DNA of 64,000 nt from Mangrovimonas spongiae (GTDB lineage: Bacteria; Bacteroidota; Bacteroidia; Flavobacteriales; Flavobacteriaceae): assembly GCF_003944795.1 (NCBI RefSeq), contig NZ_RWBG01000001.1, forward strand, positions 806,001 to 870,000. Direction: 5' to 3'. Numbering within the stretch: position 1 is the first letter of the stretch; each line of letters opens with the position of its first letter. Of the stretch, positions 40,158 to 49,116 are shown one piece after another. Made by a program: the position numbers and the translations under genes. The notes under the pieces were generated by a model. That model had not been told where the DNA came from and did no database searches. It saw only the letters and a list, made by a program, of their open reading frames with translations.

Positions 40158-42398
40158 TTAGCTAGTTTTTTGTTGAGGCTCTCCCATTAGGGCATTAAAA
40201 AGTTTTTTCTCAAAGTCTTCTTGCTTAAAAGGCTTAGAGATAATATCATCAAAGCCAGCTTCATCAAATTCATGCATTTTGTCTTCAAGGGTTACGGCTG
40301 TTAGAGCAAAAATGGTAATTTCTTTGTTAAACCCACGTATTATTTTTGTGGCTTCAAGTCCGCTAATTCCTGGCATGTGAATATCCATTAACACGACATC
40401 GTATGCTTTGTCTTTAACACTTTCAACAGCGGCTTCACCATGATCAACAACATCACATTTAAGTTTCATTTTGTTAAGGATTTTCTTAGTAATCATTTGG
40501 TTGATTTTGTTATCCTCAACAACAAGAATATTAATGTTTTCTAGATCAATCTCGCTAATGTCATTAAAATAGCTTTTCTTTTCTTCAACAACTTCTTCTT
40601 TTTCGGTATACTTTAATGGAATTTCAAAAATAAAATTAGAGCCTTTGCCTAGTTCACTTTCTAGGTATATTTTACCTTTTAAAATTTTAACTAATCCTTT
40701 TACAATGGAAAGTCCTAAGCCGGTTCCGCCATATTTTCTGTTAATTTGAATAGAGCCTTGCGAGAAGCTATCAAACAATTGTTCTTGTTTCTCTTTACTT
40801 ATACCAATACCGTTGTCTTTTATTTCAAATCTTAGATTAAAAATTTCGCTGTCTTGGCTTAGTTTACTCACTTTAACCCAAATATCACCATCTTTAGTAA
40901 ACTTAATAGAGTTTCCTACTAGGTTTATTAATATTTGCGAAATCTTAATTTGATCGGCAACAAAGTTTTCTGGTAAGTTTTCTTCATATTCAAAATGAAG
41001 TTTGGTATTGTTATCGTTCGCCGAGTTTTTTAATGCCGCAATAACATTGGTAATCTTTTTCTTTAAGTTAAAAGGTTCGGGTTCAATATCAACTTTATTG
41101 GCTTCAATTTTATTAATTTGAAGGATATCGTTTATAAAAGTTAATAAGTAATCTCCAGAGAATTTTAAAGATTTTAAATGCTGAATTTGTTCTGGTTTTG
41201 GGTTTTCCTCTAACAGCATATTGGTTAAACCTGTTACAGCATAAAGCGGTGTTCTTAACTCGTGTGTTACGGTAGATAAGAAGTTGGCTTTGGTTTTTGA
41301 GGCTAGTTCTGCTTTTTCTTTAGAGACAATAAGCTCACTGTTTTTCTTGTGAAGCATATTGTTGGTTTTTAACCTAATATTGTTGTTTTTGTATAATGAT
41401 AGAGTAAGTAGCGATAAAATGGTAATTAACGCAATACTTAAAATGGTTGTTAGCTTGCTTAAATCGTTTGCAGCTTTTTGCTCTTCTAAGTCGGCCGATT
41501 GTTCTTTTTGATATTCGGTTTGATTATCTGTTAATAATTGAATACGCTTTTCGTTGGATAGATTATTACGTTTAACTTCTAATAGCGAATCGGAGATGGA
41601 TACATATTTCTTTAAAAAGCTATTGGCTTTTTTGTATTCGCCATTTAGTTGATGTAAATCGCTTAAAATTAAATACCCGTCGTTTAAAACATTCACAAAA
41701 TTATTGTTTTTTGCAATGGAGAGCCCTTCGCTAGCTTCAGAAAGCGCATCGTTTTTAAGGTTGAGTTTATAAAGCGCATACCCTAAATTTATTTTGGCAC
41801 TACTTAATACTTTGTCTAATTCATACCTATTAGCAAGAACAACAGATTTTTGTAATTTCGATTTGGCTTCGGAATATTCCTCTAAAGCTATATGTGTTTT
41901 TCCTTCATTAAGTAATACTTCGGCGACATAATTATTTAAGTTAGCTTGTTCGAATAAAGAATGGGACGAGGTGTAATATTCTAAGGCTTTATTGAATTCT
42001 TTTTTAGAATAGTAAACGTTTCCTAAAATTTTATAGGTTTCGGCCAAGTTAGTTTCATCTTTAGCCAAACGCTGAATTTTATTAGCTTTAATAAGTGATT
42101 TTATAGCTTCGTTAGGTTCTTCTGTTATAAATTGAAGTTTGCCAATTTTAGAATATATAATACCTAAGCTTTTTTTGTTATCTATCTTTTGAGCAAGTTT
42201 TAAAGCTTCGTCTAATTCATTCTTCGCTTGAAAATAATTATGACTTTCAATATCAAATTGGGCTTGATTTATTCTATAGTCAATATTGTTTTGAATGGTT
42301 TCTGGATCATCACCAACAGTTTCTTGTGCGAATGCGCCAAAACTCATTAAAATAATAAGAAGCGTATAAGTATGTTTTAAAATTTGGGACATATTCAT
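40158..42398 (-). CDS. TPR-containing hybrid sensor histidine kinase/response regulator
   Basis: A 746-residue two-component protein. After a signal peptide (LKHTYTLLIILMSFGAFAQ) the periplasmic part has six or so TPR repeats, residues 35-270 (YKILGNVYYSKKEFNKALEY is one). A coiled segment and one membrane helix (TTILSIALITILSLLTLSLY) lead to HisKA with VTHELRTPLYAV (His379), HATPase with NLVGNSIKFTKDG, DNGIGISKEKQEQLF and GGTGLGLSIVKGL, and a REC domain with VVEDNKINQMITKKIL and phospho-acceptor Asp672 in VVLMDIHMPG. No DNA-binding domain, so output passes to another protein. The start at 42398 or 42392 is uncertain; the longest frame begins at 42416. Confidence 0.9.
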   Translation of the reverse strand: MNMSQILKHTYTLLIILMSFGAFAQETVGDDPETIQNNIDYRINQAQFDIESHNYFQAKNELDEALKLAQKIDNKKSLGIIYSKIGKLQFITEEPNEAIKSLIKANKIQRLAKDETNLAETYKILGNVYYSKKEFNKALEYYTSSHSLFEQANLNNYVAEVLLNEGKTHIALEEYSEAKSKLQKSVVLANRYELDKVLSSAKINLGYALYKLNLKNDALSEASEGLSIAKNNNFVNVLNDGYLILSDLHQLNGEYKKANSFLKKYVSISDSLLEVKRNNLSNEKRIQLLTDNQTEYQKEQSADLEEQKAANDLSKLTTILSIALITILSLLTLSLYKNNNIRLKTNNMLHKKNSELIVSKEKAELASKTKANFLSTVTHELRTPLYAVTGLTNMLLEENPKPEQIQHLKSLKFSGDYLLTFINDILQINKIEANKVDIEPEPFNLKKKITNVIAALKNSANDNNTKLHFEYEENLPENFVADQIKISQILINLVGNSIKFTKDGDIWVKVSKLSQDSEIFNLRFEIKDNGIGISKEKQEQLFDSFSQGSIQINRKYGGTGLGLSIVKGLVKILKGKIYLESELGKGSNFIFEIPLKYTEKEEVVEEKKSYFNDISEIDLENINILVVEDNKINQMITKKILNKMKLKCDVVDHGEAAVESVKDKAYDVVLMDIHMPGISGLEATKIIRGFNKEITIFALTAVTLEDKMHEFDEAGFDDIISKPFKQEDFEKKLFNALMGEPQQKTS

Positions 42399-42440
42399 AG
42401 TCTCTGTTACAGGCAAATATAAATATTTATTCGATAAAAG

Positions 42441-43439
42441 TTACGATTTAATCGATAAATTGCATATTAAGTCTAAAATTCTAGAAGAATAGCCTGTTTC
42501 GTTATCGTACCAACCAATAATTTTTACCATATTTCCAATTACCGATGTCATTTCAGCATCAAATATACAAGAATTCGTATTTCCCACAATATCAATAGAT
42601 ACGATTGGGTCTTCTGTATATTGCAGAATATGTTTGTAAGCATTTTCAGAAGCTTCTTTAAAAGCTTTATTTATCTCTTCGATACTTACGGTTCTTTTCA
42701 CATTAAATGTAATATCGGTTAAAGAGCCATTAGGAACCGGAACACGAATACCACAGCCACCTATAACACTAGCTAATTCTGGAAATATTTTGGTTAAAGC
42801 TTTGGCTGCTCCAGTGGTTGTAGGTACAATAGATTGTCCTGCTGCTCTAGCACGACGAAGATCGCGATGCGGTTGATCGTGTAAACTTTGGTCGGTAGTA
42901 TAGGAGTGTACCGTTGTAATATAGGCTTGGTCAATACCACATAAATCATTAATGATGTTAATCATTGGTGCGGCATTATTGGTTGTGCATGAGGCATTGG
43001 AAACCATGGTTTCGGTACCGTCTAGAATATTGTCATTTACACCAAGAACAACCATTTTAATATCATCGTCTGTTGGAGGAACGCTTAAAATAACTTGTTT
43101 AGCACCATTGTTTAAATGATGTTGTAAGCTAGATTTGTCTTTAAATTTACCTGTAGATTCTACAACAATATCAACATTGTTGGGCGCCCAATTTATTTTA
43201 CGAGGATGATTGTGGCTTGATAATGGAATGGATATTCCATCCACTAAAATGGCATTTTTGGTATAAGAAACATCCATGTTTAAAACACCGTGAATACTAT
43301 CGTATTTTAATAAATGGCTTAAAGTTTTAGCATCAGCTAAATCGTTTATAGCAACAATCTCTATAGCAGGATGGTTTAAGGCAAGTCTAAATAAGCGTCG
43401 ACCAATTCTTCCAAATCCATTAATCCCAACCCGAATCAT
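42441..43439 (-). CDS. gap: Glyceraldehyde-3-phosphate dehydrogenase, type I
   Basis: NAD-dependent glycolytic dehydrogenase of 332 residues. Motifs: IRVGINGFGRIGRRLFRLAL, VVESTGKFKDK, the catalytic VSNASCTTNNAAPMINI with Cys at about residue 149, HSYTTDQSLHDQPHRDLRRA with catalytic His, and WYDNETGYSSRILDL. It overlaps lipA by one base, so it is the second gene of a lipA-gap unit and not part of a glycolytic operon. Flavobacteria often carry a second gap gene; whether this one is glycolytic or gluconeogenic cannot be told. Confidence 0.95.
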   Translation of the reverse strand: MIRVGINGFGRIGRRLFRLALNHPAIEIVAINDLADAKTLSHLLKYDSIHGVLNMDVSYTKNAILVDGISIPLSSHNHPRKINWAPNNVDIVVESTGKFKDKSSLQHHLNNGAKQVILSVPPTDDDIKMVVLGVNDNILDGTETMVSNASCTTNNAAPMINIINDLCGIDQAYITTVHSYTTDQSLHDQPHRDLRRARAAGQSIVPTTTGAAKALTKIFPELASVIGGCGIRVPVPNGSLTDITFNVKRTVSIEEINKAFKEASENAYKHILQYTEDPIVSIDIVGNTNSCIFDAEMTSVIGNMVKIIGWYDNETGYSSRILDLICNLSIKS

Positions 43440-44314
43440 TAGTTGATGTGTTTTTGAGCTTTGTACGAAGATCTTACCAGAGCACTGCTTTCTACGTGAC
43501 GGAAACCAAGCTCTAAACCAATCTCTTTATATTCTTGAAATTCATCAGGTAGAATAAAACGCTTAACCGGCAAATGTTTTTTACTTGGCTGTAAATATTG
43601 ACCGATAGTAACAACATCCACATCGTTTTCTCTTAAATCGTGTAGCGTTTCAATAACTTCTTCGCGTTTTTCACCTAAACCTAACATAATACCAGATTTT
43701 GTACGACGTTGGCCTTGGCTTTTTAAGTATTTTAAGACACCTAAACTTCTATCGTATTTTGCTTGAATACGCACATCGCGAGTTAAACGACGAACAGTTT
43801 CAATATTATGAGACACCACTTCTGGAGCAACATTAATAACTCTATCTATATGGCGTTCTACCCCTTGAAAGTCTGGGATAAGAGTTTCTAAGGTGGTTTC
43901 TGGGTTCATACGGCGAACAGCTTTTACGGTTTCGGCCCACATAATGCTTCCCATATCTTTTAAATCATCACGGTCAACACTAGTTAAAACCGCGTGTTTT
44001 ATTTTCATAATTTTTATAGAACGCGCTACTTTTTCTGGTTCATCCCAATCTACCGTTTCAGGTCTTCCCGTTTTTACACCGCAAAAGCCACAACTTCTTG
44101 TACATACATTTCCTAAAATCATAAACGTTGCAGTGCCTTCACCCCAACATTCACCCATATTTGGGCAGCTTCCCGAAGTGCAAATGGTGTTAAGGTTGTA
44201 CTTGTCTACTAAACCACGTAGCTCTGTGTATTTTTTCCCCGTAGGAAGTTTTACGCGAAGCCATTTCGGCTTGCGTTCTTTTGGTAATATATTGGATGCA
44301 GTTTTTGTTTCCAT
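43439..44314 (-). CDS. lipA: Lipoyl synthase
   Basis: Radical SAM enzyme inserting two sulfurs into octanoyl groups to form lipoate, which the glycine cleavage and 2-oxoacid dehydrogenase complexes need. The 291-residue protein has both clusters: the auxiliary one in CTSGSCPNMGECWGEGTATF and the radical SAM one in VCTRSCGFCGVKTGRP. The C-terminal SSALVRSSYKAQKH supplies the Ser ligand. ATG at 44314; a TATCTTTG promoter box lies 17 bases upstream. gap is translated with it. Confidence 0.97.
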   Translation of the reverse strand: METKTASNILPKERKPKWLRVKLPTGKKYTELRGLVDKYNLNTICTSGSCPNMGECWGEGTATFMILGNVCTRSCGFCGVKTGRPETVDWDEPEKVARSIKIMKIKHAVLTSVDRDDLKDMGSIMWAETVKAVRRMNPETTLETLIPDFQGVERHIDRVINVAPEVVSHNIETVRRLTRDVRIQAKYDRSLGVLKYLKSQGQRRTKSGIMLGLGEKREEVIETLHDLRENDVDVVTIGQYLQPSKKHLPVKRFILPDEFQEYKEIGLELGFRHVESSALVRSSYKAQKHIN

Positions 44315-44331
44315 AAACTAAATTCAGCCCA

Positions 44332-44339
44332 CAAAGATA
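44332..44339 (-). promoter_or_regulatory. Putative -7 promoter element of lipA-gap
   Basis: TATCTTTG on the minus strand, a TAnnTTTG match ending 17 bases before the lipA start. Confidence 0.5.
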
Positions 44340-44362
44340 CAAAGTATATCCTTAAAACTATG

Positions 44363-45577
44363 CTAAATGGTTGTTAAGTACCAAATACTAAAACCAATCA
44401 AAAATATGATGCTTAGCCAGCTAAACATATGCATTGTTTTTGAAGGTCGCCAAGCTTGTGGTGTGTGTTTGCTACTAATAACCTTGTAATTTAAAATAGC
44501 ATAGAAAGGTGCTGTTAAAAACGATAATATTGTAGCGATTTCAATAAGTGTACCCATTTCAGAAAGAAATAAGAAGAAAATAGCTAAGGTGCCAATGGTT
44601 AACAATAATATCCAAAATAGATACCCTTTTTTGTGGTTCTTGTTAAAGAGTAGCGAGGTGGTTTTATCCATGGCTCTTGGTGAAGCGTCTAAGGTTGTTA
44701 AGGTGGTGCTAAACATGGTTGTAAAAGCGGCAATACCAATAAGCCAATACGCCCAATTACCAAGACTGTCTGTGTACATTGTGATGAGTTGATTGGAAAA
44801 TACTGCTGCCGAACTACTAAAGCTTACGTTAGATTGATGCATAACTAAAGCACCTAAAGCAAGAAAACACAGCCCGATTACAATAGTGCTTAAAAAACCC
44901 ACATTAAAATCGAATAATGCCGTTTTAGGCTCTAAAGAAGCATCTATTTTTTTCTTTTCTAGCGACCATAACGAATGCCATACCGAGATATCTAAAGGCG
45001 CTGGCATCCAACCCATAAAAGCGATTAAAAAAGCAATGCCAACCGTATCGTTAGGAATAATTTGAGAGAAAGACAGTATTTCGTTTGTGTTTGAAGTAGC
45101 CATTACAACTGCAGCTATGGTGCTTATGGTTAGAGTGATGACAATGACTTTCATTAAGTTGTCTAAAAATGCATATCGTCCTTTAAGCAAGATGCCCAAA
45201 CAAATAGCAAGGATTATTAATGTCCAATATTCAATAGGCCAATCTATTCCAAACAACGTTTTTCCTAAGCCAGCGGTAACAATAGTAACTGCCGTTTGAA
45301 TGGTAAACATTGTAGCGAATGTGATAATAAAATAAGCTATTAAAACACCATTACCTAATTTTTTGTAGCCGTCTAAAAGACTTTCTCCAGTTGCTGTTGC
45401 ATAGCGCGGCCCAAATTGAAAAAACGGATATTTTATGATGTTTATTAATAGTAATGCCCAGATTAACCCAAAACCAAAGTCGGCACCAGCTCTTGTAGAT
45501 TGTACCAAGTGCGATACGCCAATAGCGGCACCAGCAAACAGCAAACCAGGACCTAAAGATTTAAACCGAAGTATCAT
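44363..45577 (-). CDS. Non-canonical Nramp family membrane transporter
   Basis: A 404-residue membrane protein with about eleven helices, of the Nramp (LeuT-like) family. It aligns well in helix 1, GPGLLFAGAAIGVSHLVQST, but the metal-binding DPGN is replaced by GVSH; in helix 6 the canonical MPHN becomes MPAP in AFMGWMPAPLDISVWHSLW. The typical Mn2+/Fe2+ coordination is therefore not preserved, and the substrate is uncertain (another ion, or transport without the classic site). It overlaps the sigma factor gene upstream by four bases. Confidence 0.85.
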   Translation of the reverse strand: MILRFKSLGPGLLFAGAAIGVSHLVQSTRAGADFGFGLIWALLLINIIKYPFFQFGPRYATATGESLLDGYKKLGNGVLIAYFIITFATMFTIQTAVTIVTAGLGKTLFGIDWPIEYWTLIILAICLGILLKGRYAFLDNLMKVIVITLTISTIAAVVMATSNTNEILSFSQIIPNDTVGIAFLIAFMGWMPAPLDISVWHSLWSLEKKKIDASLEPKTALFDFNVGFLSTIVIGLCFLALGALVMHQSNVSFSSSAAVFSNQLITMYTDSLGNWAYWLIGIAAFTTMFSTTLTTLDASPRAMDKTTSLLFNKNHKKGYLFWILLLTIGTLAIFFLFLSEMGTLIEIATILSFLTAPFYAILNYKVISSKHTPQAWRPSKTMHMFSWLSIIFLIGFSIWYLTTI

Positions 45578-46122
45578 TTTTTCTTAATAATTTCAGCTAA
45601 AAGTTTTTTAGCCCGAAGCAGCTTTACTTTTACATTGTTGATGGGTTCGTCAAGTTCTTTGGAAATTTCCTTGTAGCTTAATTCTTGAAAATACCTAAGA
45701 TTAATAACTTTCTGGTAATGTGGTTTTAGTTTTTTTATGTCGCGAAGTAACTTAGCTAAATTTTGCTCTTTGATAAGTTTATCTTCGGCTGTTGGAGACT
45801 CGTCGGCAACGGCAAAATACTCATCTTCTACATGTTTGTTTGCAGTGCTTTCAACAGAAGATTTTTGCTTTCTCAACAAATCAATATGAATGTTTTTTGA
45901 AATGGCAATTAGCCACGTCTTAAAAACATAATTATCATTATAGGTGTCTATTTTATCAAAAGCTTTTGAAAAGGTTTGAATGGTGATATCTTCGGCATCA
46001 TTTTCATTTTGAGTGCGCTTTAATTGAAAGCCATAAACATCGTTCCAATAAGTGTCTAACAAGTAGTTAAATGCTATTTGGTCGTTCTTTTTTGCTTTTT
46101 CAATAGCGTCTTTTATTTCCAA
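45574..46122 (-). CDS. ECF-type RNA polymerase sigma factor without adjacent anti-sigma
   Basis: A 182-residue sigma-70 family factor with region 2 (FNYLLDTYWNDVYGFQLKRT, then NDAEDITIQTFSKAFDKIDT and FKTWLIAISKNIHIDLLRKQ) and region 4 (YQKVINLRYFQELSYKEISK, then LDEPINNVKVKLLRAKKLL). It starts with a TTG whose first bases overlap the glycosyltransferase end by ten bases, and its stop overlaps the transporter start by four. No anti-sigma gene is next to it, unlike the pair at 48-49.6 kb. The target regulon is unknown. Confidence 0.9.
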   Translation of the reverse strand: MEIKDAIEKAKKNDQIAFNYLLDTYWNDVYGFQLKRTQNENDAEDITIQTFSKAFDKIDTYNDNYVFKTWLIAISKNIHIDLLRKQKSSVESTANKHVEDEYFAVADESPTAEDKLIKEQNLAKLLRDIKKLKPHYQKVINLRYFQELSYKEISKELDEPINNVKVKLLRAKKLLAEIIKKK

Positions 46123-47225
46123 TGATGTGGTTTTGAGATAAGATTTTTTATAAAGATAACCATTTGCATACTAATTAAAAACAATTCTAGAACAGGTAGT
46201 ATAGCTAGAAGCCCTTTCTCATCTAGCTTTTTAGATGTTTTTCCTAATATTAAATAGAGTGTCATTAACCTAAACATAACTAACGATAGGACAATAGGCC
46301 AATTAAAAGTTGTTAGTAATAAAGCAATGGCCAGTCCCCAAAATAAGAATTGCGATGCATAGAATGTAGATAGTAAAACCTTATGTTTTAATTTATAGCG
46401 ATGTGCTGTGCTAATGTGTCGTCTTTTTTGTAAAACCCAATCTTTATAGGTGGTTTTTGGTAGCGATTCTGTAAAACTCGTTTTTGTTACGCAAATGGCT
46501 GTGTTTTTTCCAGAAGCAATTTCGTTTATAAACAAATCGTCATCGCCAGAATTAATATCAATATGATTCATAAATCCTCGTGCATCGTAAAAGGTTTCGC
46601 TTCGGTAGGCTAAATTCCTGCCAACAGCCATATAAGGTATACCAAGACTTGCATAAGAAAAATATTGCGTAGCGGTAAGTAAGGTTTCAAACCTAATTAG
46701 CATATTTAAAAAAGAGCCTTTTATACGTTTATAAGCGCCGTAGCCAATAACGATGGTTTTTGCATTGCTAAAATGCGAACTCATATCGCTTATCCATTTG
46801 TTGGATACAGGTTTGCAGTCGGCATCTGTAAAAAGTAATGTGTTGTTTTTTGCAGCTTTAATACCCAATGTTAAGGCGTATTTTTTGTTGGCCCAAAACG
46901 CTTCAATGTTTCTAACATTTACAATTTTAATGTTGTTGTATTGTTTTTCGAATTGTTCCATAACATCAAGGGTGTGATCTCTGGAACTATCATTAATTAA
47001 AATGACCTCGAAATTTGGGTAATCTTGCTCTAGGATTGAAGGAAGAAAATTTTGAAGGTTCTTTGCTTCGTTTTTGGCACAAATAATAACCGAAACAGGA
47101 GTGGTTTTTGGTTTTTTATGCTTAATTTTTTCAAAGGCAAACTTTGAAAAAATCCCTAAATAAAATACAGTTTGTATGCATACTACTACAATAAAACTGT
47201 AGAATACGATATCTATAAACTGCAT
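46113..47225 (-). CDS. Family 2 glycosyltransferase, membrane-bound
   Basis: A 370-residue processive-type GT2 with one N-terminal helix (IVFYSFIVVVCIQTVFYLGI), a GT-A catalytic domain and two to three helices at the C-terminus. Catalytic motifs: PVSVIICAKNEAKNLQNFLP, VILINDSSRDHTLDVMEQFE, TLLFTDADCKPVSNKWISDM (DxD as DAD), GDDDLFINEI and the acceptor QKRRH, equivalent to QxxRW. It probably glycosylates a lipid or exports a polysaccharide at the inner membrane. First gene of the overlapping unit with the ECF sigma factor and the Nramp-like gene. Confidence 0.87.
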   Translation of the reverse strand: MQFIDIVFYSFIVVVCIQTVFYLGIFSKFAFEKIKHKKPKTTPVSVIICAKNEAKNLQNFLPSILEQDYPNFEVILINDSSRDHTLDVMEQFEKQYNNIKIVNVRNIEAFWANKKYALTLGIKAAKNNTLLFTDADCKPVSNKWISDMSSHFSNAKTIVIGYGAYKRIKGSFLNMLIRFETLLTATQYFSYASLGIPYMAVGRNLAYRSETFYDARGFMNHIDINSGDDDLFINEIASGKNTAICVTKTSFTESLPKTTYKDWVLQKRRHISTAHRYKLKHKVLLSTFYASQFLFWGLAIALLLTTFNWPIVLSLVMFRLMTLYLILGKTSKKLDEKGLLAILPVLELFLISMQMVIFIKNLISKPHHWK

Positions 47226-47231
47226 TAAAGC

Positions 47232-47435
47232 CTATGAGTGTTGAGGTTCGTTACAAGAGTCGAATTGATCTGGAGTTTTTCCACAGAATCCACAAGCGTC
47301 ACCATCTTTGTTAAGCATCGGGTTTTGGCTAGCACAAGTCCCAGCAAATTTACCATCTTTTTTTGCCCATATTTTAATGGCAATACCAGCAACTCCAAGC
47401 CCTAATAAAAGTAATGTAATTAATAAAAGTTTCAT
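47232..47435 (-). CDS. Small membrane protein with C-terminal cysteine motif
   Basis: A 67-residue protein: one N-terminal transmembrane helix (LLLITLLLLGLGVAGIAI) followed by a short soluble tail with five cysteines, FAGTCASQNPMLNKDGDACG, then FCGKTPDQFDSC. The pattern suggests metal or Fe-S binding or disulfides at the membrane surface; the family is widespread in Flavobacteriia but uncharacterised. The ATG at 47435 begins the helix; the longer frame to 47489 has no support. A TACCTTTG promoter motif lies 15 bases upstream. Confidence 0.7.
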   Translation of the reverse strand: MKLLLITLLLLGLGVAGIAIKIWAKKDGKFAGTCASQNPMLNKDGDACGFCGKTPDQFDSCNEPQHS

Positions 47436-47450
47436 AAAAGAAATTTTAGG

Positions 47451-47458
47451 CAAAGGTA
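47451..47458 (-). promoter_or_regulatory. Putative -7 element of the small membrane protein gene
   Basis: TACCTTTG on the minus strand, a TAnnTTTG match 15 bases before the ATG at 47435. It also argues against the longer frame starting at 47489. Confidence 0.42.
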
Positions 47459-47578
47459 CAATATTTACAGTTGAAAAACATAAATACATTAATAGTATTT
47501 ATAAGTGTAGAAGGATTAAAGTGTGACTTATTGCAATATTCTGTATCTTAGAAGTATACAATCTTAACTTTTCACATT

Positions 47579-48268
47579 ATGAAAAAATTATTAGCTGAAT
47601 TTTTTGGAACCTTTTGGTTAGTTTTTGGTGGTTGCGGAAGTGCCATATTTGCAGCAGCTTTTCCAGAATTAGGCATTGGCTTTGCAGGAGTAGCATTGGC
47701 TTTTGGTTTAACAGTTTTAACTATGGCTTTTGCCGTTGGGCATATTTCTGGCGGACATTTTAATCCTGCAGTAAGTTTAGGACTTTGGGCTGGGGGTAGA
47801 TTTCCTATGAAAGAACTACCAGGTTATATTATAGCACAATTAATTGGTGCTATTTTGGCCGCAAGTGCATTGTATCTTATTGTTTCTGGAGTAGATGGCT
47901 TTGAAAGTGTTGGTGGATTTGCTTCTAATGGCTATGGTGAGTTGTCGCCAGGAGGCTATTCGTTAACCTCTGCTTTTGTAGCTGAATTTATTTTAACAGC
48001 GTTCTTTTTACTTGTAATTTTAGGAAGTACAAGCGACAAGGCTCCAAAAGGATTTGCGCCAATTGCCATAGGATTAAGTCTAACCGTAATTCATTTGGTT
48101 TGTATTCCTGTTACAAATACTTCTGTAAATCCTGCAAGATCTACCAGTCAGGCGTTATTTGCAGAAGGTGCTTATTTAAGTCAAGTTTGGCTGTTTTGGT
48201 TAGCTCCCATTGCTGGTGCTATCGTAGCTGGAGTAATAGGAAAATTTCTTTATGGAAATAACGATTAG
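47579..48268 (+). CDS. aqpZ: Aquaporin Z
   Basis: Water channel with six helices and two half-helices over 229 residues. Both NPA boxes are intact: [20 protein letters not shown] near residue 62 and [20 protein letters not shown] near residue 183. The selectivity-filter Arg follows the second NPA, and the first box lies after a His-rich turn, as in water-specific AqpZ proteins rather than glycerol facilitators. Single gene with its own terminator; likely helps with osmotic change. Confidence 0.95.
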   Translation: MKKLLAEFFGTFWLVFGGCGSAIFAAAFPELGIGFAGVALAFGLTVLTMAFAVGHISGGHFNPAVSLGLWAGGRFPMKELPGYIIAQLIGAILAASALYLIVSGVDGFESVGGFASNGYGELSPGGYSLTSAFVAEFILTAFFLLVILGSTSDKAPKGFAPIAIGLSLTVIHLVCIPVTNTSVNPARSTSQALFAEGAYLSQVWLFWLAPIAGAIVAGVIGKFLYGNND

Positions 48269-48272
48269 TTAT

Positions 48273-48307
48273 AAAAAAAAGCTGAGTTTTTTTGACTCAG
48301 CTTTTTT
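48273..48307. terminator. Bidirectional terminator between aqpZ and the anti-sigma gene
   Basis: GCTGAGT (48281-48287), loop of seven bases, ACTCAGC (48295-48301), with eight A bases before and six T bases after. It serves the convergent aqpZ and anti-sigma genes. Confidence 0.88.
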
Positions 48308-48310
48308 GTA

Positions 48311-49108
48311 TTATTTTTTCTGAAGTGAAATCTCGGCGACTTCATTTTCGACAGTAACATCGTTAGAATTTTCTTTGTCCTCTATGGTAATAGACAATCC
48401 TAAAGCATCTTCCATGTAGGGGATTGTTTTAAGTTTTCTATCGGCTTCATCTAAAATACCTAAGTTAACCATTCTGTCCTGTACTTCGGCCCAAATTTGA
48501 TAGGTTTGGTTTTCTGGAAGTTTAGGTAGCGAAACTACATCAATCATCGATGTTTTTTCCTTAGGGTTAATGTAGGCTACTGTTTTTAAGTTTTTAGCTC
48601 TATCATTTCCACGCAACACATATTTTTCGGTGTCAGGGTTATTCAGTTTCATAAACTGACGCATTAAATCGTCTAACTTGCTATTGTTGTTTTCAATATC
48701 GTTACGTAAATCAAATATTTCATCAACAACTACTTGGTTTTCGTGTTTTAAAGCTTGATTTTGCTGATAAAGTGTGTAAGATAGTGTGGCAAAAGCAATA
48801 GTTGCAACACTGGCAGCTATAGAATATTGAAACCACTTTTTGGAGGGTTTCTTTTTAGTAGCTAAGGTTTTAACAGGCTTTGTGTCTAACTCATTTAAAA
48901 CATTGTTTAAAATGGTTTTTGGTGCATCAACGGCATTGTACTTGGCCATAATTTCCAAGTTGTCTTGTAATGTGTTGTATGCTTGTTCTACTTCTGGATA
49001 TTTCGAAATATAAGTTTCAACCATTTCTGTTTCGGCAGAAGTAGTGTCACCTAAAAGATATTTTTCTAATAGGTCAGAATTTAAAAAAGTAGTTATTTTA
49101 TCATTCAT
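48311..49108 (-). CDS. Anti-sigma factor, RskA-like
   Basis: A 265-residue regulator that likely holds the sigma factor encoded just upstream. The N-terminal cytoplasmic part (SDLLEKYLLGDTTSAETEMV) is the anti-sigma-K-like helical domain without a zinc-binding HxxxCxxC motif. One membrane helix (FQYSIAASVATIAFATLSYT) is at about residues 87-106, then a coiled region (LKHENQVVVDEIFDLRNDIE) and the RskA domain with LPKLPENQTYQIWAEVQDRM and ALGLSITIEDK. It starts eight bases after the sigma stop. Confidence 0.85.
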   Translation of the reverse strand: MNDKITTFLNSDLLEKYLLGDTTSAETEMVETYISKYPEVEQAYNTLQDNLEIMAKYNAVDAPKTILNNVLNELDTKPVKTLATKKKPSKKWFQYSIAASVATIAFATLSYTLYQQNQALKHENQVVVDEIFDLRNDIENNNSKLDDLMRQFMKLNNPDTEKYVLRGNDRAKNLKTVAYINPKEKTSMIDVVSLPKLPENQTYQIWAEVQDRMVNLGILDEADRKLKTIPYMEDALGLSITIEDKENSNDVTVENEVAEISLQKK

Positions 49109-49116
49109 GACGCTTT

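Noticed and set aside
43893-44321. 142-codon frame opposite lipA
   Set aside because: Longest antisense frame in the window, but lipA is complete with both Fe-S motifs; the antisense protein resembles nothing I recognise.
48311-49108. Zinc-binding anti-sigma (ZAS) motif
   Set aside because: The HxxxCxxC signature is absent; RskA-like features are present instead.
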